Assembly (NCBI GenBank): GCA_002914845.1
Contig: JXTC01000329.1
Coordinates: 85,227-149,226 of the forward strand
Direction of reading: 5' to 3'
Length of the DNA: 64,000 bases
Source: Trema orientale
Lineage: Eukaryota > Streptophyta > Magnoliopsida > Rosales > Cannabaceae
The position numbers were made by a program, and so were the translations under genes. Shown here in pieces: positions 36,156-47,404 of the stretch; positions within the stretch are counted from its first letter, which is position 1; each line of letters begins with the position of its first letter. The notes under the pieces are model-generated. The model saw only the letters and a program-made list of their open reading frames with translations, did no database searches and was not told the origin of the DNA.

Positions 36156-37482
36156 GAGGAATACCAGCAATACTTTCTTTTATACTCTCTTTGCACTCTC
36201 TTAGTCTTATTGCTTGACATGTAGATTCTACTATGATTTGTTGCATCACTAAAATATTAAAATAGATAGTGGAATCTACGTATCAGACAGTGAGACTAGA
36301 GAGTGCAAAAGAGAGTGAGAAAAAGAGTGCATTTAGAACTTCTTCTTGTCGAGGAATGCTAGCAATAATCTCTTTTATACTTTCCTAATCTCACTGCTTG
36401 ACACGTAGATTCTACTATAATTTATTGCATTATTAAAATATTAAACTAGATAGTGGAATCCACGTATCAGACAGTGAGACTAGAGAGTGTAAAAAAGAGT
36501 GAGAAAAAGAGTGTATTTAGAACTTTTCTTGTCGAGAAATACTAACAATACTCTCTTTTACACTTTCTTTTGTACTCTCCTAATCTCACTGCTTGATATG
36601 TAGATTCTACTATGACTTATTGTATTATTAAAATATTAAACTGAATAGTGGAATCCATGTATCAGACAGTGAGACTAGAGAGTGTAAAAGAGAGTGAGAA
36701 AGAGAGTACATTTAGAACTTCTTCTTGTCGAGGAATACTAGCAATACTCTCTTTTACACTCTCTTTTGCACTCTCCTAATCTCACTACTTGATACGTAGA
36801 TTCTACTATAATTTGTTACATTATTAAAATATTAAACTGGATAGTAGAATCTACGTGTCAGACAGTGAGACTAGAGAGTGTAAAAGAGAGTGAGAAAAGA
36901 AGTGCATTTAGAACTTTTTTTGTCGAGAAATGCTAGCAATACTCTCTTTTACACTATCTTTTGCACTCTCCTAATCTCGCTGCTTGATATGTAGATTTTA
37001 CTATGATTTGTTGCATTATTAAAATATTAAACTGGATAGTGGAATCTACATATCAGACAGTGAGACTAGAGAGTATAAAAGAGAGTGAGAAAGAGAGTGC
37101 ATTTAGAACTTTTTTTGTCGAGGAATGCTAGCAACACTCTCTTTTGCACTCTCCTAATCTCACTGTTTAACATGTAGATTCCACTATGATTTATTATATT
37201 ATTAAAATATTAAACTAGATAGTGGAATCTACATGTCAGACAGTGAGAATAGAGAGTATAAAAGAAAGTGAAGAACAGAGTGCATTTAGAACTTTTCTTG
37301 TCGAGGAATACTAGCAATACTCTCTTTTACACTCTCTTTTGCACTCTCTTAATCTTATTGCTTGATATGTAGATTCCACTATGATTTGTAGTATTATTAA
37401 AATATTAAACTGGATAGTAAAATTCACGTGTCAGACAGTGAGACTAGAGAGTATAAAAGAAAGTGAGAAAAATAGCACATTT
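36156..37482. repeat. Tandem array of seven hairpin units, about 190 bp each
   Basis: Units begin with a gaggaatactagcaata-like sequence at 36156, 36351, 36534, 36730, 36925, 37120 and 37303, a spacing of 183-196 bp. Within each unit the left arm (cactctcctaatctcactgc, then cgtagattctactat) is complementary to the right arm (atagtggaatctacg, then cagtgagactagagagtg). The loop is about 35 bases, with attattaaaatattaaac. The units are clearly alike but not identical. It has no ORF. It is probably a tandemly amplified MITE-like foldback. Confidence 0.9.
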
Positions 37483-38215
37483 ATTAAACTGGCCCAATTT
37501 TTAATTCCGAACTCTACTCGGCCACTATAAATTCAATTCTACTCTGCCGTATTATGATCTTTGTTGCGCTAGTAACAAGTGGACCATAACACACTGATTT
37601 CCGCTAGTAAATCATTCAGCTTCTCGATCATCATCAGTCGTTGAATCATTTTCTCGACAACAAACAGAATTGATAATCTATACATAGATCACAAACAGGA
37701 AAATATTAAATCATATGGTCATTAATCTTTACTTCATTTTTTCTCAACAACAAAATCAAAAATAATTCTATAGACCATAATTTGAAAAACATTCAACCGT
37801 CCAGCATCCTGATTTTCATGATCAATCTTTGTTTCATTTCTCAATAACGAAACAAATTAAAATCACTCAAAATATATTAATTTATTAGTCACAGTTCACT
37901 TAACATTAAAAAAAAAAAGAATCTATAGGTCATATATAGAAACATTAAATCTTCCAGCTTCTTTCATCAATTTTTGCTTCATTTTCTTACAATGAAACAA
38001 CTCGTAAATACTTAGGATAATATTATATTAACAAATATTCGACAGTAGTTAACTCAAAAAAAAATTAAACAAATCGTAAACAGGAAAATAAATCATTCAG
38101 CTTCGCCATCATCATCAGTCTTTGCTTCCCTTTATCGGCAATGAAGCACACACATTAAATCTATAAGTCGGAATAAATAGAAACACATTAAATCGTTCAG
38201 CTTCTAAATCGTTGC
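37483..38215. repeat. Degenerate dispersed/tandem repeat
   Basis: A motif of the form attaaatcattcagcttc, then catcatcaatctttgcttc, then caacaatgaaaca recurs near 37606, 37704, 37788, 37942, 38089 and 38186. Copies differ in length and completeness. No coding frame is shared. It begins directly after the hairpin array. Confidence 0.55.
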
Positions 38216-39218
38216 TTTTAGTGGCGGAGCAAGGAGTTATTTATCCTGGGGCATAAGGTGATTTTTTAAATCCAATATATATATAATAACACAGAAAGTA
38301 ATAAAAATTTATAACAACATTGATTCAAACGATTAGTTAGATTATTTAGAACATGAAAACCTTAAAGGAAAAATAAACAAAAAGAAAACAAATTAAAATG
38401 CTTTAATATCATCACACTTTTTTTTTGATTTATTGTTTTTCAATCATTATTTAGTTTCTTTTAAGAGAGAAAGTGATGTAGTTTCTTAGTGACGGTTAAT
38501 ATATATATATATATATATATACGAACTATTTTTGTAGTTATAAAACATGTACTAACCAATTTTTTTTTTTTAAATTCTAAATAATTTGTCCGATTAACAC
38601 TACTCAAACAAAAGAACTCTGTAAATAAATATATCGGACAATAGCGAGTCCCAACTCCCAAGTCCTCCTCAATCCCACTTCGTAACATACCTATAGAATG
38701 ATGTGCTGCCACGTCAGCATCCCAAAATGGTGCAAACTTTCCAAATAATTACGACCGCTGTACAACTCTCACCATCCGACGTACCTGAACAAGAATATAA
38801 TCCAATATATCACAACGTACATATCCTTTTCCTTCGAGAAAAAAAAAAAAAAATAAAATAAAAAACTATCGTAAAACTTAAGAGGTAAGATAAACCCTAC
38901 TTAAACCTCTCCTCTTTCTTATTTATTCATTTTCTTTCTTATATAGTAAAAAAGAAAAAATCCTTGCTATTCTGTTCTGTCATTCATAACATTTCTTCCA
39001 TTTCTGGTGACACCGGTTGAGAATGGCCTTTGTCATGTATAGCAACCTCTCCAATTGCCAACCAAGTGACCTTGACCAATATCCCACCCCTCATAACCCC
39101 CTCACTCTTAAAACCCTAAGCCGCTCCCCCAAAAACAAATGCCCTAATCTCGCCTCTCATCAACTATTACTATTCCCCAACTTCATCTTCAATTCTTCTT
39201 CTTCTTCAACCTGCTACA
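38216..39218 (+). promoter_or_regulatory. Upstream region of the RRM-like gene
   Basis: At 38220, agtggcggagcaaggagtta resembles a phrase common at plant repeat edges. AT runs and homopolymers follow. The CT- and CA-rich stretch at 39045-39215 is probably the 5' leader. A short overlapping frame starting at 39017 ends inside exon 1 and is not considered coding. Confidence 0.35.
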
Positions 39219-41460
39219 ATGGATTCTTACCTCTCGTCTTTCTCTATCACTGGCTCAGAGTTAATCACTTTCCACCATTCCGACCGCCAGCTCTACTGCC
39301 GGCTGGTCTTCGGTCTCCGCCGCGACCCGGCCCAGTCCTCTCAAGTCATGGCCCTTTGGCTCTGGATTGAGCAGATTTTCAACGAGGCCAATGGCCGCTT
39401 ATTCGATCTCGTCTCTAAATCACTCCTCACTCTCCCTGATGATCAACTCAATGCCTTTGCTGATGAATCCGTCATCGTCTTGAACTGCGTCGAGAGTACC
39501 GAATCATTCCCTTTCCATTCTTCTTTTTCTTCGTCCAGTACTAGTGCTGCTCTGCCTGCGGCGCCCGCCCTCCCTATGTTCCAGAAGCTGGTCGGAAGCA
39601 CTGCGAGTCTGGAGCTCTTTCACCAGATCCGGCTGAAGGTCATTTGTGGCGTGGCTGACGTTGCCAACCGGGTTTGTGCCCGGGTTTTGAACGACATAAT
39701 GAAGGCCGCGACTGAGATGAGGGCGGCGGAGAACATCGCCATGAGCGAGGCTGCTAGTGCTCGAGGATGGATGAACAATCAGATCTCCATGAGGCCGCCG
39801 CTTTATACGGCGGGGCCTTTGCCAAGGGCACCATTTGTTGGGGTTTTGCCTGCTCAGCACCCTCATCAACCGTACTATTACGTGCATGCAGCGTCACCAC
39901 CGCCACCGCCACCGCCACCACCAGGGGGTTCCAGCCCCCCGCGCCCTAGTTCATTTACTTACAATGGTCATGCGGCTGGGAAGGCGCCGGTTCATGATCA
40001 TTATCCGAAGGACCCGAGGAGTTTGAATCATCACGATTATGTTCCAAAGGGCCCGCGGAGTTTGAATCGTGATCATCATCCTAAGGGTCCGCAGAGTTTG
40101 AATCATGATCGGGGTGATGGTCAACTGAGTGAGATTTTGAGCGGTTTGGAGTTGAAAGATCTGAAGGAGAAGGAGAAGAACGATAACGAGTCGAATGATC
40201 CGAAGGAGAAGGAGTTGAATGATCAGAAGGAGAAGGAGTCGAATGATCATCAGAAGGAGAAGGAGTTGAATGATCAGAAGGAGAGGGAGAAAGAGAAGGA
40301 GGAGAAGGATGGTGATGACCAAGGAGACGTCCCTCCCGAGGATAGGTCTATCTTTTTGACCTTTTCCAAAGGGTACCCTCTCTCTGAGAAAGAAGTGAAA
40401 AGCTTCTTCATGAGGTACGTATTATGTTCTATATTGTAACAAACATTTTTCTTTAAATTTTTGAATAACGATCGATCGACAACAAAATAACTGAAAAATA
40501 TGATAGGGTTTGTTTTGAGATAATCGTGGGTGTGTGTTTGTTTTTTTATTCTATTTTATTTTATTTTTTTAAAGAGACTAAAAAGTGAATTGGATGATCA
40601 GGCCGGTTTATGTACGTTTGTTAGAGAGTCGACAAAATTTTTGATTTGTGGATATACATGTTTATTTATTTTGTGCTCTATTTCTAAGAGACAAATCATA
40701 GAACTGGGTTAGTTGGATTCAACTTGAAGTTTTACATAGTTAACATATCTCACTCTATTCTATAGATCTCCGAAATCTAATATAACCACTATATAGAATT
40801 ATTAGGGTTAACATATTTTCTTTTTTTTTTTTAACTGAAAATATATATTTTATTTCGACGGAAATTAATCTTCTACAGGTTGCAGCATTTTATTAATTTC
40901 TTTTTTTTTTTCTTTTTTGAGGTTCAGTTTCGCAAACAAAAGGCATACATACTCTGTATATTCCATAGATCTAGGTTTTGACTGATACACTTTGATTATG
41001 TTATATATATAAAATTAGCATACATATTATCTCTTCGGTCTACATCCTTACTTGTTTGGTAACACTTATCATGATTTGTAATTCAAAACTATACAAAAAT
41101 ATATACGGTGTTCCCCCCCTCTCTTCTTGAAGAGAAAGATATGTATGGGTGTCTAATAATTTGGATTTCGTTGTGATATATACCTTTATGCATATATATT
41201 GCAGAAAACTTGGAGCTTCTTTTGAGGCTCTATATATGCAAGAAGTTGGACCAGAAGATAAGCAGTGTCTGTTTGCAAGGCTCGTTGTACGATCTGAGTC
41301 CGACATAGATGCAGTCCTTGGTAGATCCAGCAAAGTGAAATTCTCCGTTAATGGAAAGCATGTTTGGGCAAGAAAGTATGTGCAGAAGGCAAGTACTACT
41401 ACTAATTCTGGTACTGTCAACGGCTCTAACCCGACTTCACCATCCGAAGAGGCTAATTAA
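39219..41460 (+). CDS. RRM-like, proline-rich and charged protein (2 exons)
   Basis: Exons 39219-40414 and 41205-41460 join to 1452 nt, or 483 residues. The N-terminal 200 residues (SYLSSFSITGSELITFHH, WLWIEQIFNEANGRLFDLV) resemble a plant-specific domain in proteins annotated as RNA-binding RRM family. A nine-proline run follows near residue 228, then three 12-13 residue repeats with the core PKGPRSLN at about 262-299, then a Lys/Glu/Asn/Asp repeat tract at about 313-368. The C-terminus (about 375-465: RSIFLTFSKGYPLSEKEV, ALYMQEVG, LFARLVVRSESDIDAVLG, VNGKHVWARKYV) has the spacing of a divergent RRM but lacks the usual aromatic RNP residues. RNA binding is inferred. The ATG at 39219 opens the longest frame and follows a pyrimidine-rich leader. 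The intron is GT-AG with acceptor ttgcag. From the intron onward the locus is duplicated downstream. Confidence 0.8.
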
Positions 41461-43458
41461 GTTAAACATTAACTAAATAGCCATTTGGTTTGTTGCTATC
41501 TTACAATTATATGCATTAATTTACTGATAAAAGAGAGATTATATATTGCAAACAAATATTGGCCCTGGATGATGCGGTCTTAGACCGTACCATTGGTTTG
41601 TTCTTTTCAGTTGAATTTCTTGAATTTAAGGGTTTTGGCCCGCCCCCTAGTGGACTTTGTTTATTAATTAGTGGAGTATTGAGATGGTTTACATCGAAAT
41701 AATAATCAGACTTTTCATTCCGTATTATTGTTTTCTATGAAATCATGTACATTGTGGTTTCGATAATTTGATCATTATTGTTTTATTGGTATATATGTTT
41801 GATCTGTCATATAGTACTTTTGTTTTGGCGTTGTTCACATTCCCAAGAACAAGGCTTGAAAATTAAGATGCTTGTATGTATCAATTTTGTATGTGATGTA
41901 CATATATGTATACATATGATCACATATATAGATATATAATGTACACAACAATCAGGGTCGATCACTGAGACGAGCATCCTTACGTAGTAGATGAAATCGT
42001 AGTGATTGTACACTCATGCGGTCAAAGAGGCCATCTGAGGAGGAATATTATAACCTTTAATTATGGGATCTCACATCTTCATTTCGAAGCTTTTGGACAT
42101 TTTCCTAACGAGGTACGTACTGCTCATTTCTAGATATTAAAATTATTAAGAAGCATGTATCTGTGTGATGTCGTATACTCTTCATGTATATTTGGATGGA
42201 GATTAATTAGCATATATATATATATGTGATACCATGGGCGCTATATAGCGGGTCCCAACATAACTAATCTAATCGAATGAATATGTGTGATGTGTATTTC
42301 ATCATGATATAAATAAATAAAATAATGTTATGGGTATTTTATAGTGTCCAATACCACTTGATATGTTAATTTATTATTGATAATTATAATTATATTTCAG
42401 ATAAAACTCGTATAAGACCTAATCTTTTAATTATAAATTATTTACATTAAAATGCTGTGGTGCCCTTAGTATTACTCTAATAAATAATATATTAAATCTT
42501 CACGATTATGATTCTTTGAAGCTTTCTTACCTAATTCAACCAAGATTATGATTTTTCGAAGCTTTCGTAGATGATTCACTCTGTATTAATTTGTCTAAGT
42601 TTGAGAAACTTGCTTATCCATAAACTAGTAATAATATTGAGTGATCAGGATTAAAAAGTTAGTAACTTATAGAACCTAGCTCGATCACTAGCAGAACTTA
42701 AATAGAAATCAATATGCATGCAATCCTAGAGTGGATACATGCCGAGTCGTCTACATTCTTTCTAGGGGTGCCTCACAGAAGACTACAATTTAAGTTTCTA
42801 GTTAGGTGTCTAACCATGGATTATTGTTTCTAACTATACTTGCTTTGATACCCTGATGAGTCAATTATTATTTTTTTGTCAATATATAAGTGTTATATAT
42901 ATATATGTATATGTCTCATATATCCATATATTTTGTTATGACATGACTCTATGAATACCCATGCATACTGAGATCCCTTCGGTGCTTCAGTTGTGTTTGA
43001 GTGTTTTTACATGTTTCTTTATTTTGGCTTGTACTCTTAATTACCATTTACCGCGCTGTTAGGAAAATTTCTCTTGTTGGCATTGTTTTTCTATATCTTG
43101 GTAATTCTAGAAGAGTCCGAAGAATCTTGGAGATAAAGAAATATATGCATGAGGATTTGATTTCAAGAAAAAGGTTAATTAGGAGTTTAAAATGTTTCGG
43201 TTTAAAAAGGATTAAAGAAAAGCGTATTTTATTTGGTTATTAGATACTGCTATTGAAACTGACAAAGACAACTTCGTCATGACGACAACGTGAAGAAACA
43301 TAATTCGAATTTTTAGGACTCTTTAATTCTAATCACGTTTTTCTACTCGTTTTAGATATTAAAAAATTCACTTTTTAATATTTATTAAACTTTAGTTTTG
43401 GTTTAAACGAGTTTTAAATTGAGTATTTTGCAAAAACCTAAGCTATGAATGTACTGAC
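40738..43458 (+). repeat. Tandem duplication, copy 1 (intron to 3' flank of the RRM-like gene)
   Basis: The copy starts gttaacatatctcactctat in the intron, includes exon 2 and about 2 kb of 3' flank, and ends near cttcgtcatgacgacaacgt and the following 180 bases. The matching landmarks recur in the same order in the next 3.3 kb. The palindrome ggtcttagacc lies in the 3' flank at 41576-41586. Confidence 0.85.
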
Positions 43459-43654
43459 ATAATTAACATGTCTCACTCTATTCTATAGACCTCCGAAATC
43501 AAATAACAAATAAATAGGTTTTAGGGTTAAAAATTTTATGTTTTTTTTTTTCCTAAATTTTTTTTTCCATATATTCGATGGAAATTAATCTTCTATAGCT
43601 TGCAGCCGTATTTTATTAATTTCTGTTTCGCAAGGCATATATATATATATATTA

Positions 43655-43888
43655 GTTGCCAATCCAATAGGTATTTTTTTTTTTACCTATGTGTAGGTAT
43701 TTTTTCTTTTAGCCATTGGATCACTATTATCACCAACAGCTGTGATAGGGTGTATGAAAAGACGTGCATCATTAATGTTATTTCTCTCTCTTCTTTTTTA
43801 TTTTAAAAAAATATGTATGATAAATTTTTTTTGGCTAAAACGATACCTATGTATAAGTAAAAAAAAAAAAATCTACTGGATTGGTACC
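43655..43888 (+). mobile_element. MITE family copy 3 (inside duplication copy 2)
   Basis: The termini gccaatccaataggt and atctactggattggtac are the same as in copy 2 of the family at 16985, with acctatgtgtaggt just inside the left end. Duplication copy 1 has no element at the equivalent place near 40950, so this one inserted after the duplication, or was lost from copy 1. Confidence 0.75.
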
Positions 43889-44083
43889 CAAATATATTCT
43901 ATTCCTCAGATCTAGGTTTTGATTGATCCACCTTATCATACAGGAATATATTATGTCTCGTATCTGGATTCTTACTTGTTTGATAATACTTGCAATGATC
44001 TGTAATTGAAAACACTATATATATGGTGTTTAATAATTTGGGTTTTGTGTGGTTATATAATCATATATACATATAAATTGCAG

Positions 44084-44340
44084 TAAACTTGAAGCTTCTT
44101 TTGAGGGTCTATATATGCAAGAAGTTTGACCAGAAGATAAGCAGTCTCTGTTTGCAAGGCGTGTTGTTCGACCTGTGTCCACCATGGATGCAGTCCTTGG
44201 AAGAACGAGCAAAGTGAAATACTCCATTCATGGAAGGCATGTTTATGCAAGAAAATATGTGCGTAAGGCAAATACTAGTACTAGTTCTAGTACGGTCAAA
44301 GGCTCTAACCCGACTTCACCATCCAAGAGGCTAATTAAGT
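44084..44340 (+). pseudogene. Decayed copy of the RRM-like gene's last exon
   Basis: The exon copy follows an intact-looking acceptor (attgcag). In the frame used by the gene it reads SKLEASFEGLYMQEV and then meets TGA at 44127-44129, where the parent has GGA. A small deletion near 44325 also shifts the end (parent tccgaagaggc, copy tccaagaggc). It lacks any exon 1. As an alternative 3' exon of the upstream gene it would give a truncated RRM, so it is best called a pseudogene fragment. Confidence 0.85.
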
Positions 44341-45805
44341 TTAATATTAACTAAATAGCCATTTGCAATGATCTTACAATTATATGCAATAATTTACTGA
44401 TAAAATACATATTATAAATTGTAAACACAATATTGCCCCTGGATGGCACGGTCTTAGACCGTACCATCGGTTTTTAACTTTCAGTCGTTGAATTTGTTTA
44501 ATTTAAGAGTTTTGACCCGCGCTTTAGTGGAACTTTGTTTATTAATTCATGGAATATGAGATGGTTTACATCAAAATAATAATAATCATATAATAATCAG
44601 ATTTTTGATTCTGTATTATTATTTTCTTTGAAATCATACTGTTGTGCATTATGGTTTCAATAATTTGATTATTGGTTTATTGGTATGTTTCTGTCATATA
44701 GTACTTCTGTTTTTTGTGGTGTTCACATTCCCAAGAACAAGGATTGAAAACTAAGATGCTTGTATTATCAAGTTTGTATATCATCTACAGATATATTTAT
44801 GTACACAACAGTCCAGGTCGATCACTGAGAGAAGCATCCGTGCAAGATGAAATCGTAGTGAACGTACAGTACTCGTGTTAAAAAGAGGCCATTTGCGGAG
44901 GAATATTAATTGTAACCTGTTATGGGATCTCGCAATGTATCTTCATTTTGAAGCTTTTGGACATTTTCCTCACGAGGTACGTACTGCTCATTTCTGGATA
45001 TAAAACCGATTAAACAAGAAGCATATATCTGTGTGATGTTGCATACTCCATGGTTTTTGTTGTTTCCTCATTTTTTCTTTCTTTTTTCTTTTTCAAGTAT
45101 ATTTGGCTATAGAGATTAATTAGCATATAGATGATACTAGGCTCTACAGTGGGTACCAACAAATAATTTAATCGGTTTGTGTGATGAGTATTATATCGTT
45201 ATAGATAATATATACAATAATGTCAGAAAATATCATATGATGCACAACACCACTTGATGTATCAATTTGATTATAATTATATTTCATGTGAAATCTGTAA
45301 ATGATTTTTGTCTATTTTTAATTATAATCACTCAATAATAAATGATGTCCTTAGTATTATTCTAATAAATAACATTTTAGATTTTCATGGTTATGATTCT
45401 TTGAATCCTACATATGATTTCCACTTATATGACTGTCCATTTTCACTTTCTTATTACTTTTGAATATTGAAGTTTGAGAAACTTGCTTATCCACGAACTG
45501 GGAATATAATATTGATTGAGGATTAAAAGGCCGTTAGACCTCAACATGTTGGTACCTCATGATAGACCCTAGCTTGCTAGCAGAACTTAAGTAGAAGTCG
45601 ATGCATGCAATTCTAGAGTAGATACATGCCGGGAATGCATTCTTTCTTGGAGTGTCTTGCGGAAGACAAAAATTTAAGTTTCTAGTTGGGTTTCAACCAT
45701 GGATTAATATTGCTTCTACTTGCTTTTGACACCCTTATGAGTCAATTTATTGACAAATATATAGAGTACTATATATGAATATACATATATCTCATATATA
45801 CATAT

Positions 45806-46040
45806 AGGAATGATTATCCAGTAAGTTATTTTTTTAATATATCTTTAAGTATTTTTTTTAGCCATTAGATCATTATCTGGTGGCAACAATGATTTGAGCA
45901 GTCAGAAAAATAAATAATAATAATAGATGTATATTATTTAATGCTTTTACCATGAAAAGATGTACATGATAAATTTTAATTGAGCAAAACAATACGTATA
46001 GATAGATTAAAAAAGAAAAACCTACTAGAGTGGTGCCCTT
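45806..46040 (+). mobile_element. MITE family copy 4 (inside duplication copy 2)
   Basis: The core (agccattagatcattatc, then catgaaaagatgtacatga, then attgagcaaaac) and the right end acctactagagtggtgccc match the family. The left end gattatccagtaag is degenerate. Duplication copy 1 shows uninterrupted AT-rich sequence at the equivalent place near 42925. Confidence 0.7.
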
Positions 46041-46760
46041 TATATATATATATATTTATATTATACTATGGATACCCTTATAATATACCGAGATCCCTTC
46101 CGTGCTTCTGTTGTTTTTTCGGAGTGTTACATATTTCTTTCTTTTGGCTTTATCTTTACTTATTGGCATTATTTTTCCAAAACTTAATTCTAAATTTAAT
46201 ATTTACCAGTTTTCTATACCAACATAAGTCTAGAAGAATTGGAAGAGTTTTGGAGATAAAAATATGTATGAAGATTCAATAATTTCGAGATCAAAATATG
46301 AAAATCAGTGAAGATAAGTTGGATAAGAGTCTTCGAATTCGTGTACCTATGAATAAAGGAAATCTAAGGCTCAAAAGATAATTAATGAACTTTTAAAATG
46401 AAAAAAATCATGTCTAATTAAGGTTTATTAAGAGATTAAAAAAATGTTTTGGTTTAAAAGGGATTAAAGGAACGTAATTTATGGGCTTTCTACATACTGC
46501 TCTCGAAACTAATAGATTTATCTTCGTCATGACGACAACATCAAAAAATAGAATTCGAAATTTTAAGACTTTTTAACTCTGATCATGTTTTTTACTCGTT
46601 TTTAAATATTAATGAAGATTCACTTTTTAATATTTCTCTTCATCCAAAAATAATTCCAATTTGTTATATGAACACAAATTGGGAATTGACGTATGGCTTT
46701 TGCTGATCAATGTTTCATAAAATTTAGTTTTTTGTTTAAATGAGTTTTACATACAATTAT

Positions 46761-47300
46761 ATTTGTGAACATACATGCCTAGCTCAATGATAGATATTTT
46801 TGGTCATCCATACCTTTTGTTTTTAAAAATTAAGTCTATGGATTTTCGGTTTTCTTTAACCACACCTATACATATCTTGAAGATATCACTTGAAGTAAGG
46901 AGGGAGTTCCCAAGTTGACGGCAAAAGATGGACGGGAGTTCGTGAGCACAAGAGCTTTGCAGTAGTGTACGTAGTCAAGAAGGATGCACGCAAATCAAGT
47001 CCTTTAAAGAAGCTCGGGACAACAAGATTAATTACAAGACTTAGGGGAGTGATCAGCCAACACTAAAAGGGAGTTTTCATTGAATAATCCATTACATTGT
47101 AGTTTATTTCTTTTTGGATTGACTAGCTAATCTAGATTAACTCCCGTGAATGTAGACATTAACATAGTGAGTGTTGAACCACACTAAAATTTGGTGTTCC
47201 TTACTTTGATTACTTGCTTATTGAATTTGCTTGTTTATTTGCTAACATAAATTAAACCATATAAAATAGAGTTAGTAATCATTTAGAATTAGTCTTTCAA
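46761..47300. other. Intergenic stretch, possible LTR remnant
   Basis: Less AT-rich sequence at 46880-47060, then gttgaaccacactaaaattt and ggtgttccttactttg near 47173-47207. That phrase recalls the gaaccac-then-gtgttc region of plant copia LTRs. No termini or target duplications were found, so this is only a suggestion. Confidence 0.25.
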
Positions 47301-47404
47301 TTGCTTCTCGGAGCTATTTTCTTTGTATTACTCTGGAATGTGTATAAGACATGGAAAATTTCCACCAACTTTTGGATATCGTTTTTGTGTTCATATTTCT
47401 TCTA

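Larger units (their letters stand above)
43459..46760 (+). repeat. Tandem duplication, copy 2
   Basis: It begins catgtctcactctattctat directly after copy 1 and follows it to about 46760. Shared landmarks include the exon-2 copy (44084-44340), the palindrome acggtcttagaccgt (44448-44462), gggtcgatcactgaga-like sequence, gagatcccttc and cttcgtcatgacgacaaca. It is longer because of two MITE insertions and a smaller insertion near 46650-46730. The divergence is visible throughout, so the event is not very recent. Confidence 0.85.

Noticed and set aside
39504-40322. Minus-strand frames opposite the RRM-like exon 1, including a Leu/Ile-rich one
   Set aside because: The leucine-rich product comes from reading the Glu/Lys/Asn repeat codons backwards. 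There is no independent support.
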